A stretch of DNA of 64,000 bases, from contig CAKOUU010000005.1 in the NCBI GenBank assembly GCA_934120675.1, positions 1 to 64,000 on the forward strand, written 5' to 3'. The notes under the pieces were generated by a model. The model saw only the letters and a program-made list of their open reading frames with translations. It was not told the origin of the DNA and did not search any database. Every line of letters starts with the position of its first letter. Within the stretch, counting starts at the first letter, position 1. This DNA is from an uncultured Clostridia bacterium (GTDB lineage: Bacteria > Bacillota > Clostridia > TANB77 > CAG-508). A program made the translations under genes and the position numbers. Below, piece after piece: positions 34,494 to 43,393 of this stretch.

Positions 34494-35723
34494 TTATTTT
34501 TTTCTTCTTAATATCCATCCATTTTCACATTTAATTGGTAGTTTCATTAAAACTTTTTGTCCTTTTACTCCTGGGCTTACGCTGTCTATTTCTTCTTCTG
34601 TTTCGTCATCCCATAGTTTTTCTATTTTAAATGTTTCTGGTTCTAATTTGTTTGGAATTATTATTTCTATTGTGTCTCCTACTGCTAATTTATTTTTAAT
34701 TTCTATTATTGATTTTTCTTCTTTATATTCTAGTATTTTTCCACCAAATTCATATTTGTCATTATACTGTCTTCCACTTAAATCTTGAATATCTTTATTT
34801 TTTCTGTCATTAAAATAGAATGTTGTAAATTCTCTTGTTTTTACTTTTTCTATTTCTTTCATATATTTTGTATAATCATAATTTTCTGGGTCTTTTATAT
34901 AATCGTCAATTGCATTTCTATAAACATTTATTACACTTGCTATGTAGTATTCTGTTTTTAGTCTTCCTTCTATTTTTAAACTATCTATTCCCATATCTAT
35001 TATTTCTGGTATTTCTTTTAATAAGCATAAATCTTTTGATGAAAATATACTTGTTCCATATTCACTTTCTTCTATTGGATATAATTGTCCTGGGTTGTTT
35101 TTCTCTTCTGCATATAAATTATATGACCATCTACAGCTTTGTGCACAGTCCCCTAAGTTTGCACTTCTTCCGCAGATAAAGTCACTTAAGAAGCATCTTC
35201 CTGAAAAGGCAAAGCATATTGAACCATGTCCAAACATTTCTACTTCTAAGTCTTTTGGTTTATTTTCCATTATGTATTTTAGTTGTTCTTTGTTTATTTC
35301 TCTTGCCATTATAACTCTTTGTGCTCCGTTTTTATACCAGAAGTTTGCATCGTGTACACTTACTATATTTGCTTGTGTACTTACATGTATTGGTACATTT
35401 GGTGCATATTGTTTTAATGTTTCTATTACTCCTCCATCTGCTGCTATTATTGCATCTGGTTTTACTTCATTTAGTATTTTTGCCATTTCTATTATTTCTT
35501 CATATTTATCGTCCCATGCAAATATGTTTAATGTTACATGTACCCTTTTTCCTATGCTGTGTGCATATTGTATTGTTTTTATTAAGTCATCATTGTCCAT
35601 GTCTGCTCTTGTTCTTAATGATAGTGATGATGTTCCACAGTATACTGCGTCTGCTCCATATTTAAATGCTGTTTTTGCTTTTTCAAATGATCCTGCTGGT
35701 GCTAATAATTCTATTTTTTTCAT
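34494..35723 (-). CDS. trhP: U32 family tRNA hydroxylation protein (TrhP-like)
   Basis: 409 residues. LLAPAGSFEKAKTAFKYGAD at the N terminus; the U32 signature EVEMFGHGSICFAFSGRCFL followed by the Cys-rich CGRSANLGDCAQSCRW that probably holds an iron-sulfur cluster. Bacillus YrrO-type members make 5-hydroxyuridine at tRNA position 34. trmR, which methylates that base, is 1.4 kb away on the same strand and in the usual order. Other U32 proteins (RlhA) act on 23S rRNA, so substrate is an inference supported by trmR. Confidence 0.85.
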   Translation of the reverse strand: MKKIELLAPAGSFEKAKTAFKYGADAVYCGTSSLSLRTRADMDNDDLIKTIQYAHSIGKRVHVTLNIFAWDDKYEEIIEMAKILNEVKPDAIIAADGGVIETLKQYAPNVPIHVSTQANIVSVHDANFWYKNGAQRVIMAREINKEQLKYIMENKPKDLEVEMFGHGSICFAFSGRCFLSDFICGRSANLGDCAQSCRWSYNLYAEEKNNPGQLYPIEESEYGTSIFSSKDLCLLKEIPEIIDMGIDSLKIEGRLKTEYYIASVINVYRNAIDDYIKDPENYDYTKYMKEIEKVKTREFTTFYFNDRKNKDIQDLSGRQYNDKYEFGGKILEYKEEKSIIEIKNKLAVGDTIEIIIPNKLEPETFKIEKLWDDETEEEIDSVSPGVKGQKVLMKLPIKCENGWILRRKK

Positions 35724-35830
35724 TTTTTATCTCTGCCCTTCAAAATATATTTTTCTTATTTACTATACACTCTTTTATGTCACTTTGTCAATAATTGTAT
35801 TAATATTTTACATAATATTCGCATTATATA

Positions 35831-35859
35831 TTGATTTTAGGCTTTTTTTTTGATATAAT
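35831..35859 (+). promoter_or_regulatory. Promoter of the RelA/SpoT-domain gene
   Basis: -35 TTGATT (35831-35836), 17-nt spacer, -10 TATAAT (35854-35859). Confidence 0.7.
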
Positions 35860-35901
35860 ATTAATATTATTATTTTATAAAATTCATTTTAAGGAGGTTT
35901 C

Positions 35902-36855
35902 ATGAATATGAACGAACGGAAACTAGTTCCTATTTTTCCAGACATCAACGATTTTTTGTGTGGAAGCGAAACAATATCTTTACAAGAAGCCAATATAAAT
36001 TATCGTGATGCACTAATCAAGACAAATTTGCAATACAATATAGAGTATGCAAATAAATTGGCAGAATATCAGAACATAAATCGGCCAAACAATTTTGTAC
36101 CAATAAAAAGGGATTTAGAACAATTTATCTCACATATGAAGAAGTGGAAAAAGAAAAAAGGCTATAAATTTCAAATAGTTTTTAAAAAACGTAAAAAAAA
36201 TTACAAGAAATTTAATGAAAAAGTACGCCTTTTCATTGAAAACAGCCTTAATGCTGAAGATGAATATCACAAAAGCAAGTTTTCTTTAGAGAGAATTTGT
36301 GATGAAATTGGAATCCGATTGATTCTTTTATTGGGAAATGTTGACACTATTGAAACTGTCAAAATCTGTTATGAAGTTTTATTTGAAGTTAATCGTTTCT
36401 TCACAGTTGAAAAAGGGTATTTACCAATGACAGCTGAACCGTTATATGATTTAGGGTTTAACTCTAAAGATTATCCTAACGTGATTGTGCCGACTGATAA
36501 AGATATTGTCATCTCGGATGATTTAAGGTCAAAAGTAAAAGATTACTATAAAACACCTAAAGCTCATTCTTATCAGTCTTTGCACATTGCTTATTCTTCA
36601 TCTTTATATGGATTACCATTTGAGGTTCAGATACGAACAATGGCAACCCATACTCGTGTAGAATATGAAACATCTTTACATGATGAGCATGACAAAAAGC
36701 GGTACTATAATCGTATAGAATTAGATAGACCTAATATTAATATTTATGGATATCGTTTTGTGAAAACAGTTGATGATAATGGTCTTGATAGCTATGTAGT
36801 AGAAGATTTAGTAGGTTTAGAAAAGTCTGTCAATCCATTTGAAATTATCTATTAA
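35902..36855 (+). CDS. RelA/SpoT nucleotidyltransferase-domain protein, likely acquired
   Basis: 317 residues. A Lys-rich N-terminal helical region (about 1-100) precedes a RelA_SpoT-like domain: ICDEIGIRLILL (D..G.R), YYKTPKAHSYQSLHIAY (G-loop Tyr and S-L-H) and FEVQIRTMATHTRVEYE (catalytic-type Glu). The WA..EH ending of typical small alarmone synthetases is not present, so (p)ppGpp synthesis is likely but unproved; toxic relatives make other adenosine products. It interrupts the trmR-trhP pair in the opposite direction, has its own promoter and terminator, and is the only gene here using CGG (three times), all suggesting transfer. AAGGAGG precedes the start. Confidence 0.75.
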   Translation: MNMNERKLVPIFPDINDFLCGSETISLQEANINYRDALIKTNLQYNIEYANKLAEYQNINRPNNFVPIKRDLEQFISHMKKWKKKKGYKFQIVFKKRKKNYKKFNEKVRLFIENSLNAEDEYHKSKFSLERICDEIGIRLILLLGNVDTIETVKICYEVLFEVNRFFTVEKGYLPMTAEPLYDLGFNSKDYPNVIVPTDKDIVISDDLRSKVKDYYKTPKAHSYQSLHIAYSSSLYGLPFEVQIRTMATHTRVEYETSLHDEHDKKRYYNRIELDRPNINIYGYRFVKTVDDNGLDSYVVEDLVGLEKSVNPFEIIY

Positions 36856-36892
36856 TGAATTTATCTCTTCAATTATTTTTGATAGAGACACT

Positions 36893-36928
36893 AAAAAACT
36901 CCCCCAAAATTTGGTGGGAGTTTTTTAT
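36893..36928 (+). terminator. Terminator of the RelA/SpoT-domain gene
   Basis: Arms AAAAAACTCCC/GGGAGTTTTTT. Confidence 0.92.
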
Positions 36929-37142
36929 ATTCTAGGAAATTATAAGAAAATTTAAGTTTCACAACTCAAAGTGAAAATAAAACAACAATAGTATTTTATT
37001 TTCAAAGGAAAGTTCTCTGAACTTCCTAGAATATAAGTACTTTGCACAGAAATTTGCATAAAGCAAATTTCGCGTGCGAACAAATACGCGGACTTTACAA
37101 TATTTTAAAAATTGCTAATGTTATTACTGTCCGCTTTTGTTA
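36928..37142. repeat. Cluster of nested inverted repeats next to trmR
   Basis: Three hairpins in 215 nt: TATTCTAGGAA...TTCCTAGAATA (36928-37033) enclosing GTGAAAATAAAA/TTTTATTTTC; GCACAGAAATTTGC/GCAAATTTCGCGTGC (37044-37077); and AACAAATACGCGGAC/GTCCGCTTTTGTT (37079-37141). The last arm recurs after the yerB-like gene at 52648. They lie on one side of the inserted RelA/SpoT gene and may mark its insertion. Confidence 0.65.
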
Positions 37143-37730
37143 TTATATAAATCTACTTATTGCTAGTCCATCTCCCACTTCCAAAATTTCAGTTTCTAGA
37201 TTTGGATTTTCGGAAACTTCTTTTATGTATTCTCTTAAATTTCTTACAGCTGTACGTTGTTTATGTTTATTATAATCGCTCATAACATATCCTTTGTATA
37301 AAATATTATCCGCAAAAATAACACCATTTTCATTTATCATTCTTAATGATTCCTTTAAGAAAAATGGATATTTTCCTTTTGCTGCATCTATAAATACCAT
37401 ATCATATTTTTCATTTAAAGTAGGTAATATTTCTACAGCATCTCCTTCATAAAGTTTGATTTTGTCTTCTACTCCAACTTTTTTGAAATTTTCTTTTGCT
37501 TCTTGAATTCTTTCTTCATCTCTTTCTATTGTGTCAATTACTCCATCTTGTGCTAAAAATTCTGAGAAGCACATTGCAGAATATCCAACTGCTGCACCTA
37601 TTTCTAATATTCTTTTTGGTGGATTTTCTTTTAATTTTTTTTCTATTACTTCTAAAGTATCATCCATTATTATTGGTATGTGGTCTTCTAAAGCTTTTTG
37701 CTTTATTTTTTCTAATTCTTGTTTGTTCAT
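37143..37730 (-). CDS. trmR: O-methyltransferase, probable tRNA 5-hydroxyuridine methyltransferase
   Basis: 195 residues, SAM-dependent family-3 O-methyltransferase fold. SAM motif RILEIGAAVGYSAMCFSEFL, acidic DTIERDEERI, metal/catalytic region MVFIDAAKGKYPFFL and FADNILYKGYV. Bacillus TrmR (YrrM) makes 5-methoxyuridine at tRNA position 34; the nearby trhP supports this assignment. It follows typA and a small unknown gene. Confidence 0.85.
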   Translation of the reverse strand: MNKQELEKIKQKALEDHIPIIMDDTLEVIEKKLKENPPKRILEIGAAVGYSAMCFSEFLAQDGVIDTIERDEERIQEAKENFKKVGVEDKIKLYEGDAVEILPTLNEKYDMVFIDAAKGKYPFFLKESLRMINENGVIFADNILYKGYVMSDYNKHKQRTAVRNLREYIKEVSENPNLETEILEVGDGLAISRFI

Positions 37731-37768
37731 CTTTACTCCTCTTTATATTTAATAATGATTTGATATTA

Positions 37769-37798
37769 AAAGGTTAAACTTATATAAGCCTAACCTTT
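37769..37798 (-). terminator. Hairpin after the 105-codon gene
   Basis: Arms AAAGGTTA/TAACCTTT with inner CTTATATAAG, overlapping the stop codon. The T-run is short, so termination before trmR may be partial. Confidence 0.5.
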
Positions 37799-38114
37799 AT
37801 CTTTCTCGTTCTTGTTTTTCTCTTTTATTTTTCTTTTTTATAGCATTTTCTACCCAATTTCTAACAAATACACTGGTATCTGGATTTATTGATTTAAGAT
37901 ATTCAAATTTTTCCATAACCCTATCTTTAAGAATTTCTTCAACAATTTTTTCTTTGTCCACATCTTCTCGTACTAATTTTCTTATCTTTTCCAAAATATA
38001 TTTTCTATTTTTTGCATCATCAGAAATCTCTTTCCTATCTCCATATGCCTGTGCTGCTGCTTTTCTAATTTCCGTCTCTGCTACATATTTTATTTTTTTC
38101 TTATATAATGGCAT
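37797..38114 (-). CDS. Unknown 105-residue charged helical protein
   Basis: Starts MPLYKKKIKYVAETEIRKAA and ends with a run of Lys/Arg/Glu (AIKKKNKREKQERER). It is highly charged, helical, with no membrane segment or Cys. AGGTGA precedes the ATG. It lies 21 nt after typA and before trmR, so it is probably cotranscribed with translation-related genes. I do not recognise the family. Confidence 0.6.
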   Translation of the reverse strand: MPLYKKKIKYVAETEIRKAAAQAYGDRKEISDDAKNRKYILEKIRKLVREDVDKEKIVEEILKDRVMEKFEYLKSINPDTSVFVRNWVENAIKKKNKREKQERER

Positions 38115-38135
38115 TTTATTATCACCTATGCTTTA

Positions 38136-39950
38136 TTATTTATTTCTATTAGCTCTTTCTCTTTCTTTAGAATCTAATATTTTCTTTCTTAATCTAATAG
38201 ATTTTGGTGTTACTTCAACCAATTCGTCGTCTTGAATAAATTCAATAGCTTTTTCAAGTGACATTTGAATTGGTGGAACTAATCTTAATGCTTCGTCTGA
38301 ACCTGATGCTCTAGTGTTTGTTAAATGTTTTTCTTTACATACATTTATTGCTAAGTCTTCACCTCTAGAGTTTAGACCAACTATCATTCCTTCGTAAACA
38401 TCTACACCTGGTCCTATGAATAAGTCACCTTTGTCTTGTGCATTGTATAGTCCATATGTTACTGATTTACCTGGTTCAAATGCAACTATTGTTCCTCTAA
38501 CACGGGCTTGAATATCTCCCTTGTATGGTTCATATGCGTCAAATATGTGGTTCATTGTTCCTTCACCTTTTGTGTCTGTAAGGAATTCTGTTCTATATCC
38601 AATTATTCCTCTTGCAGGAATTCTGAATTCTATTTTTGTATGTCCAGCTTCTGCAGGTTCCATGTTAACCATTTCTGCTTTTCTTCTTCCTAATTTTTCA
38701 ATTACATTTCCTACACAGTCATCTGGTACGTTTACAACTAATAATTCAATTGGTTCACATTTTACTCCATTAATTTCTTTGAAGATAACTTTTGGTCTTG
38801 AAACTAATAGTTCAAATCCTTCCCTTCTCATTGTTTCAATTAATACTGATAAATGTAATTCACCTCTACCTGATACTTCAAATGAATCTGGTGTTTCTCC
38901 GTCTTTTACTCTTAATGATACATTTCTTTCTAGTTCTTTATATAATCTATCTCTTATATGTCTTGATGTTACAAATTGTCCTTCTTTTCCAGCAAATGGT
39001 CCATTATTTACACTAAATGTCATTGTTACTGTTGGTTCGTCAATGTCTACAAATGGTATTTTTTCTGGATGTTCAAAGTCACATACTGTATCACCTATGT
39101 TGATGTCTGGTAGTCCTGCAAATTCTATGATATCACCTGCTCCTACTTCTTCAACTTCAACTTTTTTAAGTCCAACGTGTGTATATAATTTTGCAATTCT
39201 TCCTTGTGTTATTTTGTCTTCTTTTCCACATATACTAACTGGCATTCCGACTTTCATTGTTCCTCTTTCAAGTCTTCCTATACCAATTCTTCCAACATAG
39301 TCATCATAATCTATGTTAGATACTAACATTTGTGCTGGTCCTTCTAAGTCACATTGTGGTGGTTCTATTGTGTTTATTATTGTTTCAAATAGACAAGATA
39401 AATCTGTTGTTTCATCTGCTAAATCCATTTTTGCAATTCCGTTTTTTGCTGATGCATATACTACTGGGAAGTCTAATTGTTCATCTGTAGCATTTAATTC
39501 AATAAATAATTCGATAACTTGGTCTACAACTTTTTCTGGTTGTGCTCCAGGTCTATCTATTTTGTTTATTACTACTATTGGTTTTAGTCCCAATGCTAAT
39601 GATTTTTTTAATACTTCTCTTGTTTGTGGCATTGCTCCTTCAAATGCATCAACTAATAGTAAAACTCCATCAACTGTTTTTAAAACTCTTTCTACTTCTC
39701 CTCCGAAGTCAGCATGTCCTGGTGTGTCTACTATATTTATTTTTATGTCCCCGTGCATTACTGATGTGTTTTTAGATAGAATTGTTATTCCTCTTTCTTT
39801 TTCTTGGTCGTTTGAGTCCATTACTCTTTCTTGTACTTGTTCGTTTTCTCTGAATACATGACTTTGTTTTAATAGTGCGTCTACTAGTGTTGTTTTTCCG
39901 TGGTCTACGTGTGCTATTATTGCTATGTTTCTTATGTTTTTGTTGTTCAT
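38136..39950 (-). CDS. typA: Ribosome-associated GTPase TypA/BipA
   Basis: 604 residues, normal length. P-loop AHVDHGKTTLVDALL, switch II DTPGHADFGGEVERV, NKIDRPGAQPEKV, then EF-G-like domains with YVGRIGIGRLERGTM and the C-terminal SGSDEALRLVPP. Helps 50S assembly, especially in stress or cold. Confidence 0.97.
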   Translation of the reverse strand: MNNKNIRNIAIIAHVDHGKTTLVDALLKQSHVFRENEQVQERVMDSNDQEKERGITILSKNTSVMHGDIKINIVDTPGHADFGGEVERVLKTVDGVLLLVDAFEGAMPQTREVLKKSLALGLKPIVVINKIDRPGAQPEKVVDQVIELFIELNATDEQLDFPVVYASAKNGIAKMDLADETTDLSCLFETIINTIEPPQCDLEGPAQMLVSNIDYDDYVGRIGIGRLERGTMKVGMPVSICGKEDKITQGRIAKLYTHVGLKKVEVEEVGAGDIIEFAGLPDINIGDTVCDFEHPEKIPFVDIDEPTVTMTFSVNNGPFAGKEGQFVTSRHIRDRLYKELERNVSLRVKDGETPDSFEVSGRGELHLSVLIETMRREGFELLVSRPKVIFKEINGVKCEPIELLVVNVPDDCVGNVIEKLGRRKAEMVNMEPAEAGHTKIEFRIPARGIIGYRTEFLTDTKGEGTMNHIFDAYEPYKGDIQARVRGTIVAFEPGKSVTYGLYNAQDKGDLFIGPGVDVYEGMIVGLNSRGEDLAINVCKEKHLTNTRASGSDEALRLVPPIQMSLEKAIEFIQDDELVEVTPKSIRLRKKILDSKERERANRNK

Positions 39951-40092
39951 TTTTATTACCCCTTCTTTATTTATTTTTTACATTATTTTATTTTTTCTCT
40001 TTTAACTTTAAAATTATACTACTAAATTAAAAGTTTGTCAACGAATTTTTGATTTTATTTTATGTAAAGTATAGTTAATTTTATAATATTTC

Positions 40093-40122
40093 TTGACTTT
40101 TTCCATATAAATAGACTATAAT
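40093..40122 (+). promoter_or_regulatory. Promoter of the candidate antitoxin RNA
   Basis: -35 TTGACT (40093-40098), 18-nt spacer, -10 TATAAT (40117-40122). Stronger than the opposing promoter, as expected for an antisense repressor. Confidence 0.75.
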
Positions 40123-40128
40123 AAATAT

Positions 40129-40218
40129 AGGAAATGACAATTCCGTTAGATACGGTTTTGCCGGAATTAGATTTAAATAAACCATTCATCTCCGTCAAAA
40201 GTAGAATGGTTTATTTTT
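40129..40218 (+). ncRNA. Candidate antisense RNA of a type I toxin-antitoxin locus
   Basis: Predicted transcript of about 90 nt: a hairpin AATTCCG/CGGAATT whose loop carries ACGGTTTTGC, then a terminator AAATAAACCATTC/GAATGGTTTATTT with T-run (40175-40220). No start codon with a ribosome binding site lies in it. It converges on the hydrophobic-peptide gene and overlaps that mRNA's 3' end through the terminator. Its 5' part (ATAGGAAAT...ACGGTTTTGCCG) repeats the 5' part of the opposing mRNA. Confidence 0.6.
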
Positions 40219-40331
40219 TATTTATGTAGTTGCTTATCAACCCAGTTCTTATAAAGAACTAAAATTAAGGCAACGTTTAATGCTAAAGATAACATCAATG
40301 ATATTATAAAAAAAAGTATTACTTTAACCAT
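40218..40331 (-). CDS. 37-residue hydrophobic peptide, candidate type I toxin
   Basis: MVKVILFFIISLMLSLALNV, then ALILVLYKNWVDKQLHK: one transmembrane helix of about 24 residues and a short polar, positively charged tail with Trp. This is the architecture of Fst/TxpA-like membrane toxins, though I cannot match it to a named family. AAAGGTGG lies 8 nt before the ATG; an ATG two codons upstream is too close to it. The 5' UTR of about 75 nt contains CGGTTTTGCCG, and the mRNA runs into the shared terminator. Confidence 0.6.
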   Translation of the reverse strand: MVKVILFFIISLMLSLALNVALILVLYKNWVDKQLHK

Positions 40332-40413
40332 AAACATCACCACCTTTCCTACGATGTAATCGCAAAATTGGCGGCAAAACCGTTCCACTAATTATCAATT
40401 TCCTATGACAATT

Positions 40414-40442
40414 ATTCTACAATATTATTTAAAATTTGTCTA
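40414..40442 (-). promoter_or_regulatory. Promoter of the hydrophobic-peptide mRNA
   Basis: -35 TAGACA (40442-40437), 17-nt spacer, -10 TAGAAT (40419-40414); start expected near 40407. Confidence 0.65.
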
Positions 40443-40542
40443 TAATATTTATAATATTTCATAATTTATTTTTACCAATAAATTATTATCTATACTTTTT
40501 CAAAAAATTATTCTCACTAATTTTCTATTAAAAAATACAATT

Positions 40543-41139
40543 TTATTTTGCAAGTTCAATAATATTGCTCATAATCTCCTCAGTAACCTTATCCAAAACC
40601 TCTTTATCCTTACTACCTTTATATTGACTAAAATCAATTGGCTTTCCATATGTAATAGTAACTTTTCTATTTCCTTTTTCTCCACCTTTAATACCGCATG
40701 GTACAACAGGTGCACCGCTTCTTACTGCAAAAAACGCAGCACCATCTTTAACTTTTTCACCCTTTGCCAAACCATTTCTAGTTCCCTCTGGAAACAAAGC
40801 CAAACAGTCACCATTTTTCAAAGTCTTCAAAGACTCCTTTAAAGCCATAACTTCTTTTGAATCTCTCTTTACCAAAATAGCATCAAATACATAACCTAAG
40901 TAAGCTAAAAATTTATTCTTTGTTAACTCTTCTTTTGCTAAAAATCTAGTATATCTTCCAGTAGTTACTTCCATTAATGGTGGATCTAAAAAACTTCTGT
41001 GATTTCCACAAATAATTACTGGTCCTTCTTTTGGTATATTTTCTTTTCCTACTAATTCAAATCTATATACAACTTTGCAATAAATCCAAATTGCACCTTT
41101 TACAATTTCTCTTTCTATTGATTTCAAAATATTTTTCAT
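40543..41139 (-). CDS. plsC: 1-acyl-sn-glycerol-3-phosphate acyltransferase
   Basis: 198 residues. Catalytic HX4D in CGNHRSFLDPPL, glycerophosphate-binding FPEGTRNGLAKG, and VVPCGIKGGEK. Makes phosphatidic acid, the substrate of cdsA. One N-terminal hydrophobic stretch may anchor it. Confidence 0.93.
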   Translation of the reverse strand: MKNILKSIEREIVKGAIWIYCKVVYRFELVGKENIPKEGPVIICGNHRSFLDPPLMEVTTGRYTRFLAKEELTKNKFLAYLGYVFDAILVKRDSKEVMALKESLKTLKNGDCLALFPEGTRNGLAKGEKVKDGAAFFAVRSGAPVVPCGIKGGEKGNRKVTITYGKPIDFSQYKGSKDKEVLDKVTEEIMSNIIELAK

Positions 41140-41200
41140 ATTTATTTTCCTTTCACAATTAAATTTTTATTAAAAATTAATATTTATATTATTATAAATA

Positions 41201-42100
41201 TTATAAATTTTCCTTTGGAATATATACATTTTTTGCTACAACCTCAAACTCCTCAACATTCATAGCAGTCAACTTTTCAATCTCTTTTTTAGCCTTAGCT
41301 TTAAACTCATTTATGCCCTCAACAACATTAAATCCATATACAACAGTTACTTCCATATACAACTTAACACCCTCGCCAAAATTATCAACTCTAATCTTTT
41401 GGACCTTGTGAATTTCAATTGTTTTAGAAGCTAAATACTCTATTATTTGTCTAAAAACTGTATCAGAAATAGTGAATTTTCCCATATAACTAAATGTTGG
41501 TCTAATTATAGATTTTTCTGAAATATATGGGTCTTTTCCCCTGCCTTTTGTTTTAAAAATTTGAAGTGGGTCTAATAAATATCCTGAAAAATCTTTTTTT
41601 ATTTCAAATGTTGGAACTGGTATTACATGTTTTCCTTCTGTAACCCTTATTCTTCTTGCTGTTTCCATTTCTTCTTGTGTTGCTACATCAGAAATATATG
41701 TAGTATCACATATTTCTGGTAAACCTAAGTTAGCTGCTATTTTTTGAACCATACCATCTGATGTTCCAAGTATTAATATGCTTTCTGGTTTATATTTTTT
41801 TAATGCTTTAATTATTTCCTGTTTTTCCTCGTCTGTATAAAATAATGCATGTTTTACTGTTTCAATTTTTGTTGGTGCTTTTTTTGCTGACTCACCTGCA
41901 ATTACTTCGTTATCTTTTATTAATAAACCGTCATCAATTATATAGTTGATATTTTTTTCACTTGCTACCATTTGGGCTCTGTAACTTTTTCCAGTTCCTG
42001 ATGGTCCTACAAATGCATATACTTTTATTTTATTTGTTCCTAATTTTGATAAATTTGATAAGTTAGGTAATTTATTTGGTATTTTATCTTTTAAAGACAT
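41201..42100 (-). CDS. P-loop NTPase fused to an Asp23/Gls24-like domain
   Basis: 299 residues. Walker A VGPSGTGKSYRA at about residue 32, a Walker-B-like SILILGTSDG, then from about residue 195 an Asp23-type domain: MGKFTISDTVFRQIIEYLAS, KIRVDNFGEGVKLYMEVTVV and VAKNVYIPKE. Asp23 domains occur in envelope-associated stress proteins; the ATPase part resembles kinase-like P-loop proteins. Function unknown. It is 14 nt upstream of plsC's cluster and directly follows the transglutaminase-like gene, so those two are probably one operon. Confidence 0.75.
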   Translation of the reverse strand: MSLKDKIPNKLPNLSNLSKLGTNKIKVYAFVGPSGTGKSYRAQMVASEKNINYIIDDGLLIKDNEVIAGESAKKAPTKIETVKHALFYTDEEKQEIIKALKKYKPESILILGTSDGMVQKIAANLGLPEICDTTYISDVATQEEMETARRIRVTEGKHVIPVPTFEIKKDFSGYLLDPLQIFKTKGRGKDPYISEKSIIRPTFSYMGKFTISDTVFRQIIEYLASKTIEIHKVQKIRVDNFGEGVKLYMEVTVVYGFNVVEGINEFKAKAKKEIEKLTAMNVEEFEVVAKNVYIPKENL

Positions 42101-42114
42101 TTTTATTGCTCCTT

Positions 42115-43233
42115 TTATTTATAATTTTCTATACTTACTGGTGGATATGAAAATACTTTTCCGTTTTCAGTAAATTGTCCGCTTGGCGTATGTGCTTTGT
42201 CAAATTCATTTGAACCTTTTAGAAAATATTTGTATTTTGTTGAATGTGTTAGAATTGCTCCTCCTATCAATATCGGGTCATCCCAAGTGCAGTCTACTGC
42301 ATACCATTTTTCATTTATTTGTACATAATTCCATGCATGATTTTCTGTGTTTCCTTCTGAATTTGTTCCTGTTCCAGAAACTACTATAGCCGGTATATTT
42401 AAGGCATCTGCTAAATATTTAAAAGCCTTTGCATATCCTTCACATACACAATTCTTTTCTACAAGCGCTCCATATAGATTATATGTGTTTGGACGAGATA
42501 TAGTCTGATCATAATCTATTGTTTCTACTAAATAATCATGTATATTTTTTATATTTTGATATGTGCTTTGATTTTTGTTTTGTATAAAATATTCTTTTAT
42601 ATTTTCTATTTCAGTAAGTGCTGAATTTATTTCTTCTTTTGAAAATTGGCTTGATAAATAATTGGTGTTGTTTCCAGAATTCATCAATACCTTATATGTT
42701 TTCTTATTTCCTCTAGTTGTTGTTTCTATATTTAAATATAACTTTTCAAAATCTATATAAAATATTTCTGGATTATCATATGTATATGCTTCTATTGCAG
42801 TTTGATAATAATCTCCTAGTTTTTCTTCTCCATCACTTGCTGACAGTACATTAGTGAATTCTGTTCCTAAATTAATTTCATATGTTCCTGTTTTCATATT
42901 TTCTTTGTTTTTTTCTAATGCGTTATAAAATATTTTTGAATTATTATCCAATTGGTTGTAAAAATATTTGCTTATATTTGAATTACTGTAATCTATGTTT
43001 TCGTCTGATGGCGATATTGTTTCTACTGTTGTTTCTAGTACTTGTGGTGTTTGTATTTCACTTTTACTTGTTTCTCCACTTGATATTGTGATATTTGATA
43101 CAAATTCTTGTACTTCGTCTGATATTTTTGTTTTTGATATTTCTTCGTAAACCATCATTCCAATAATCATTATAATTATCGCTATCAATATTGTGACAAC
43201 TGTCATTATAAATTTGGTTATTTTTGATTTCAT
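42115..43233 (-). CDS. Membrane-anchored transglutaminase-like protein
   Basis: 372 residues. One N-terminal helix (FIMTVVTILIAIIIMIIGMM), a Ser/Thr/Glu-rich linker and a long extracytoplasmic region. The Cys-His-Asp triad is visible: NCVCEGYAKAF, ENHAWNYVQI and WYAVDCTWDDP. Such domains act as proteases or cross-linkers of surface proteins. The ribosome binding site is weak (GTTGGTG), so a GTG three codons upstream is possible. Confidence 0.8.
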   Translation of the reverse strand: MKSKITKFIMTVVTILIAIIIMIIGMMVYEEISKTKISDEVQEFVSNITISSGETSKSEIQTPQVLETTVETISPSDENIDYSNSNISKYFYNQLDNNSKIFYNALEKNKENMKTGTYEINLGTEFTNVLSASDGEEKLGDYYQTAIEAYTYDNPEIFYIDFEKLYLNIETTTRGNKKTYKVLMNSGNNTNYLSSQFSKEEINSALTEIENIKEYFIQNKNQSTYQNIKNIHDYLVETIDYDQTISRPNTYNLYGALVEKNCVCEGYAKAFKYLADALNIPAIVVSGTGTNSEGNTENHAWNYVQINEKWYAVDCTWDDPILIGGAILTHSTKYKYFLKGSNEFDKAHTPSGQFTENGKVFSYPPVSIENYK

Positions 43234-43393
43234 TTTTTTCACCAACTTTCAAATGTGATACAGAATTTTTTACATATGTTTATAAAATCTTTTTCGGTTT
43301 CAATATGCAGCTTTTGCATATGATTATATTATATCATTTTTTATTGTTAAAAAAAAGTATATTTACATTTTTTTTGCCAATACTACTAATATT

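Noticed and set aside
40129..40218. Antisense RNA as a direct-repeat par-type RNAII
   Set aside because: The repeats at the two RNA 5' ends are inverted in the DNA, so the RNAs carry the same sequence, not complementary ones; a strict par mechanism does not fit.
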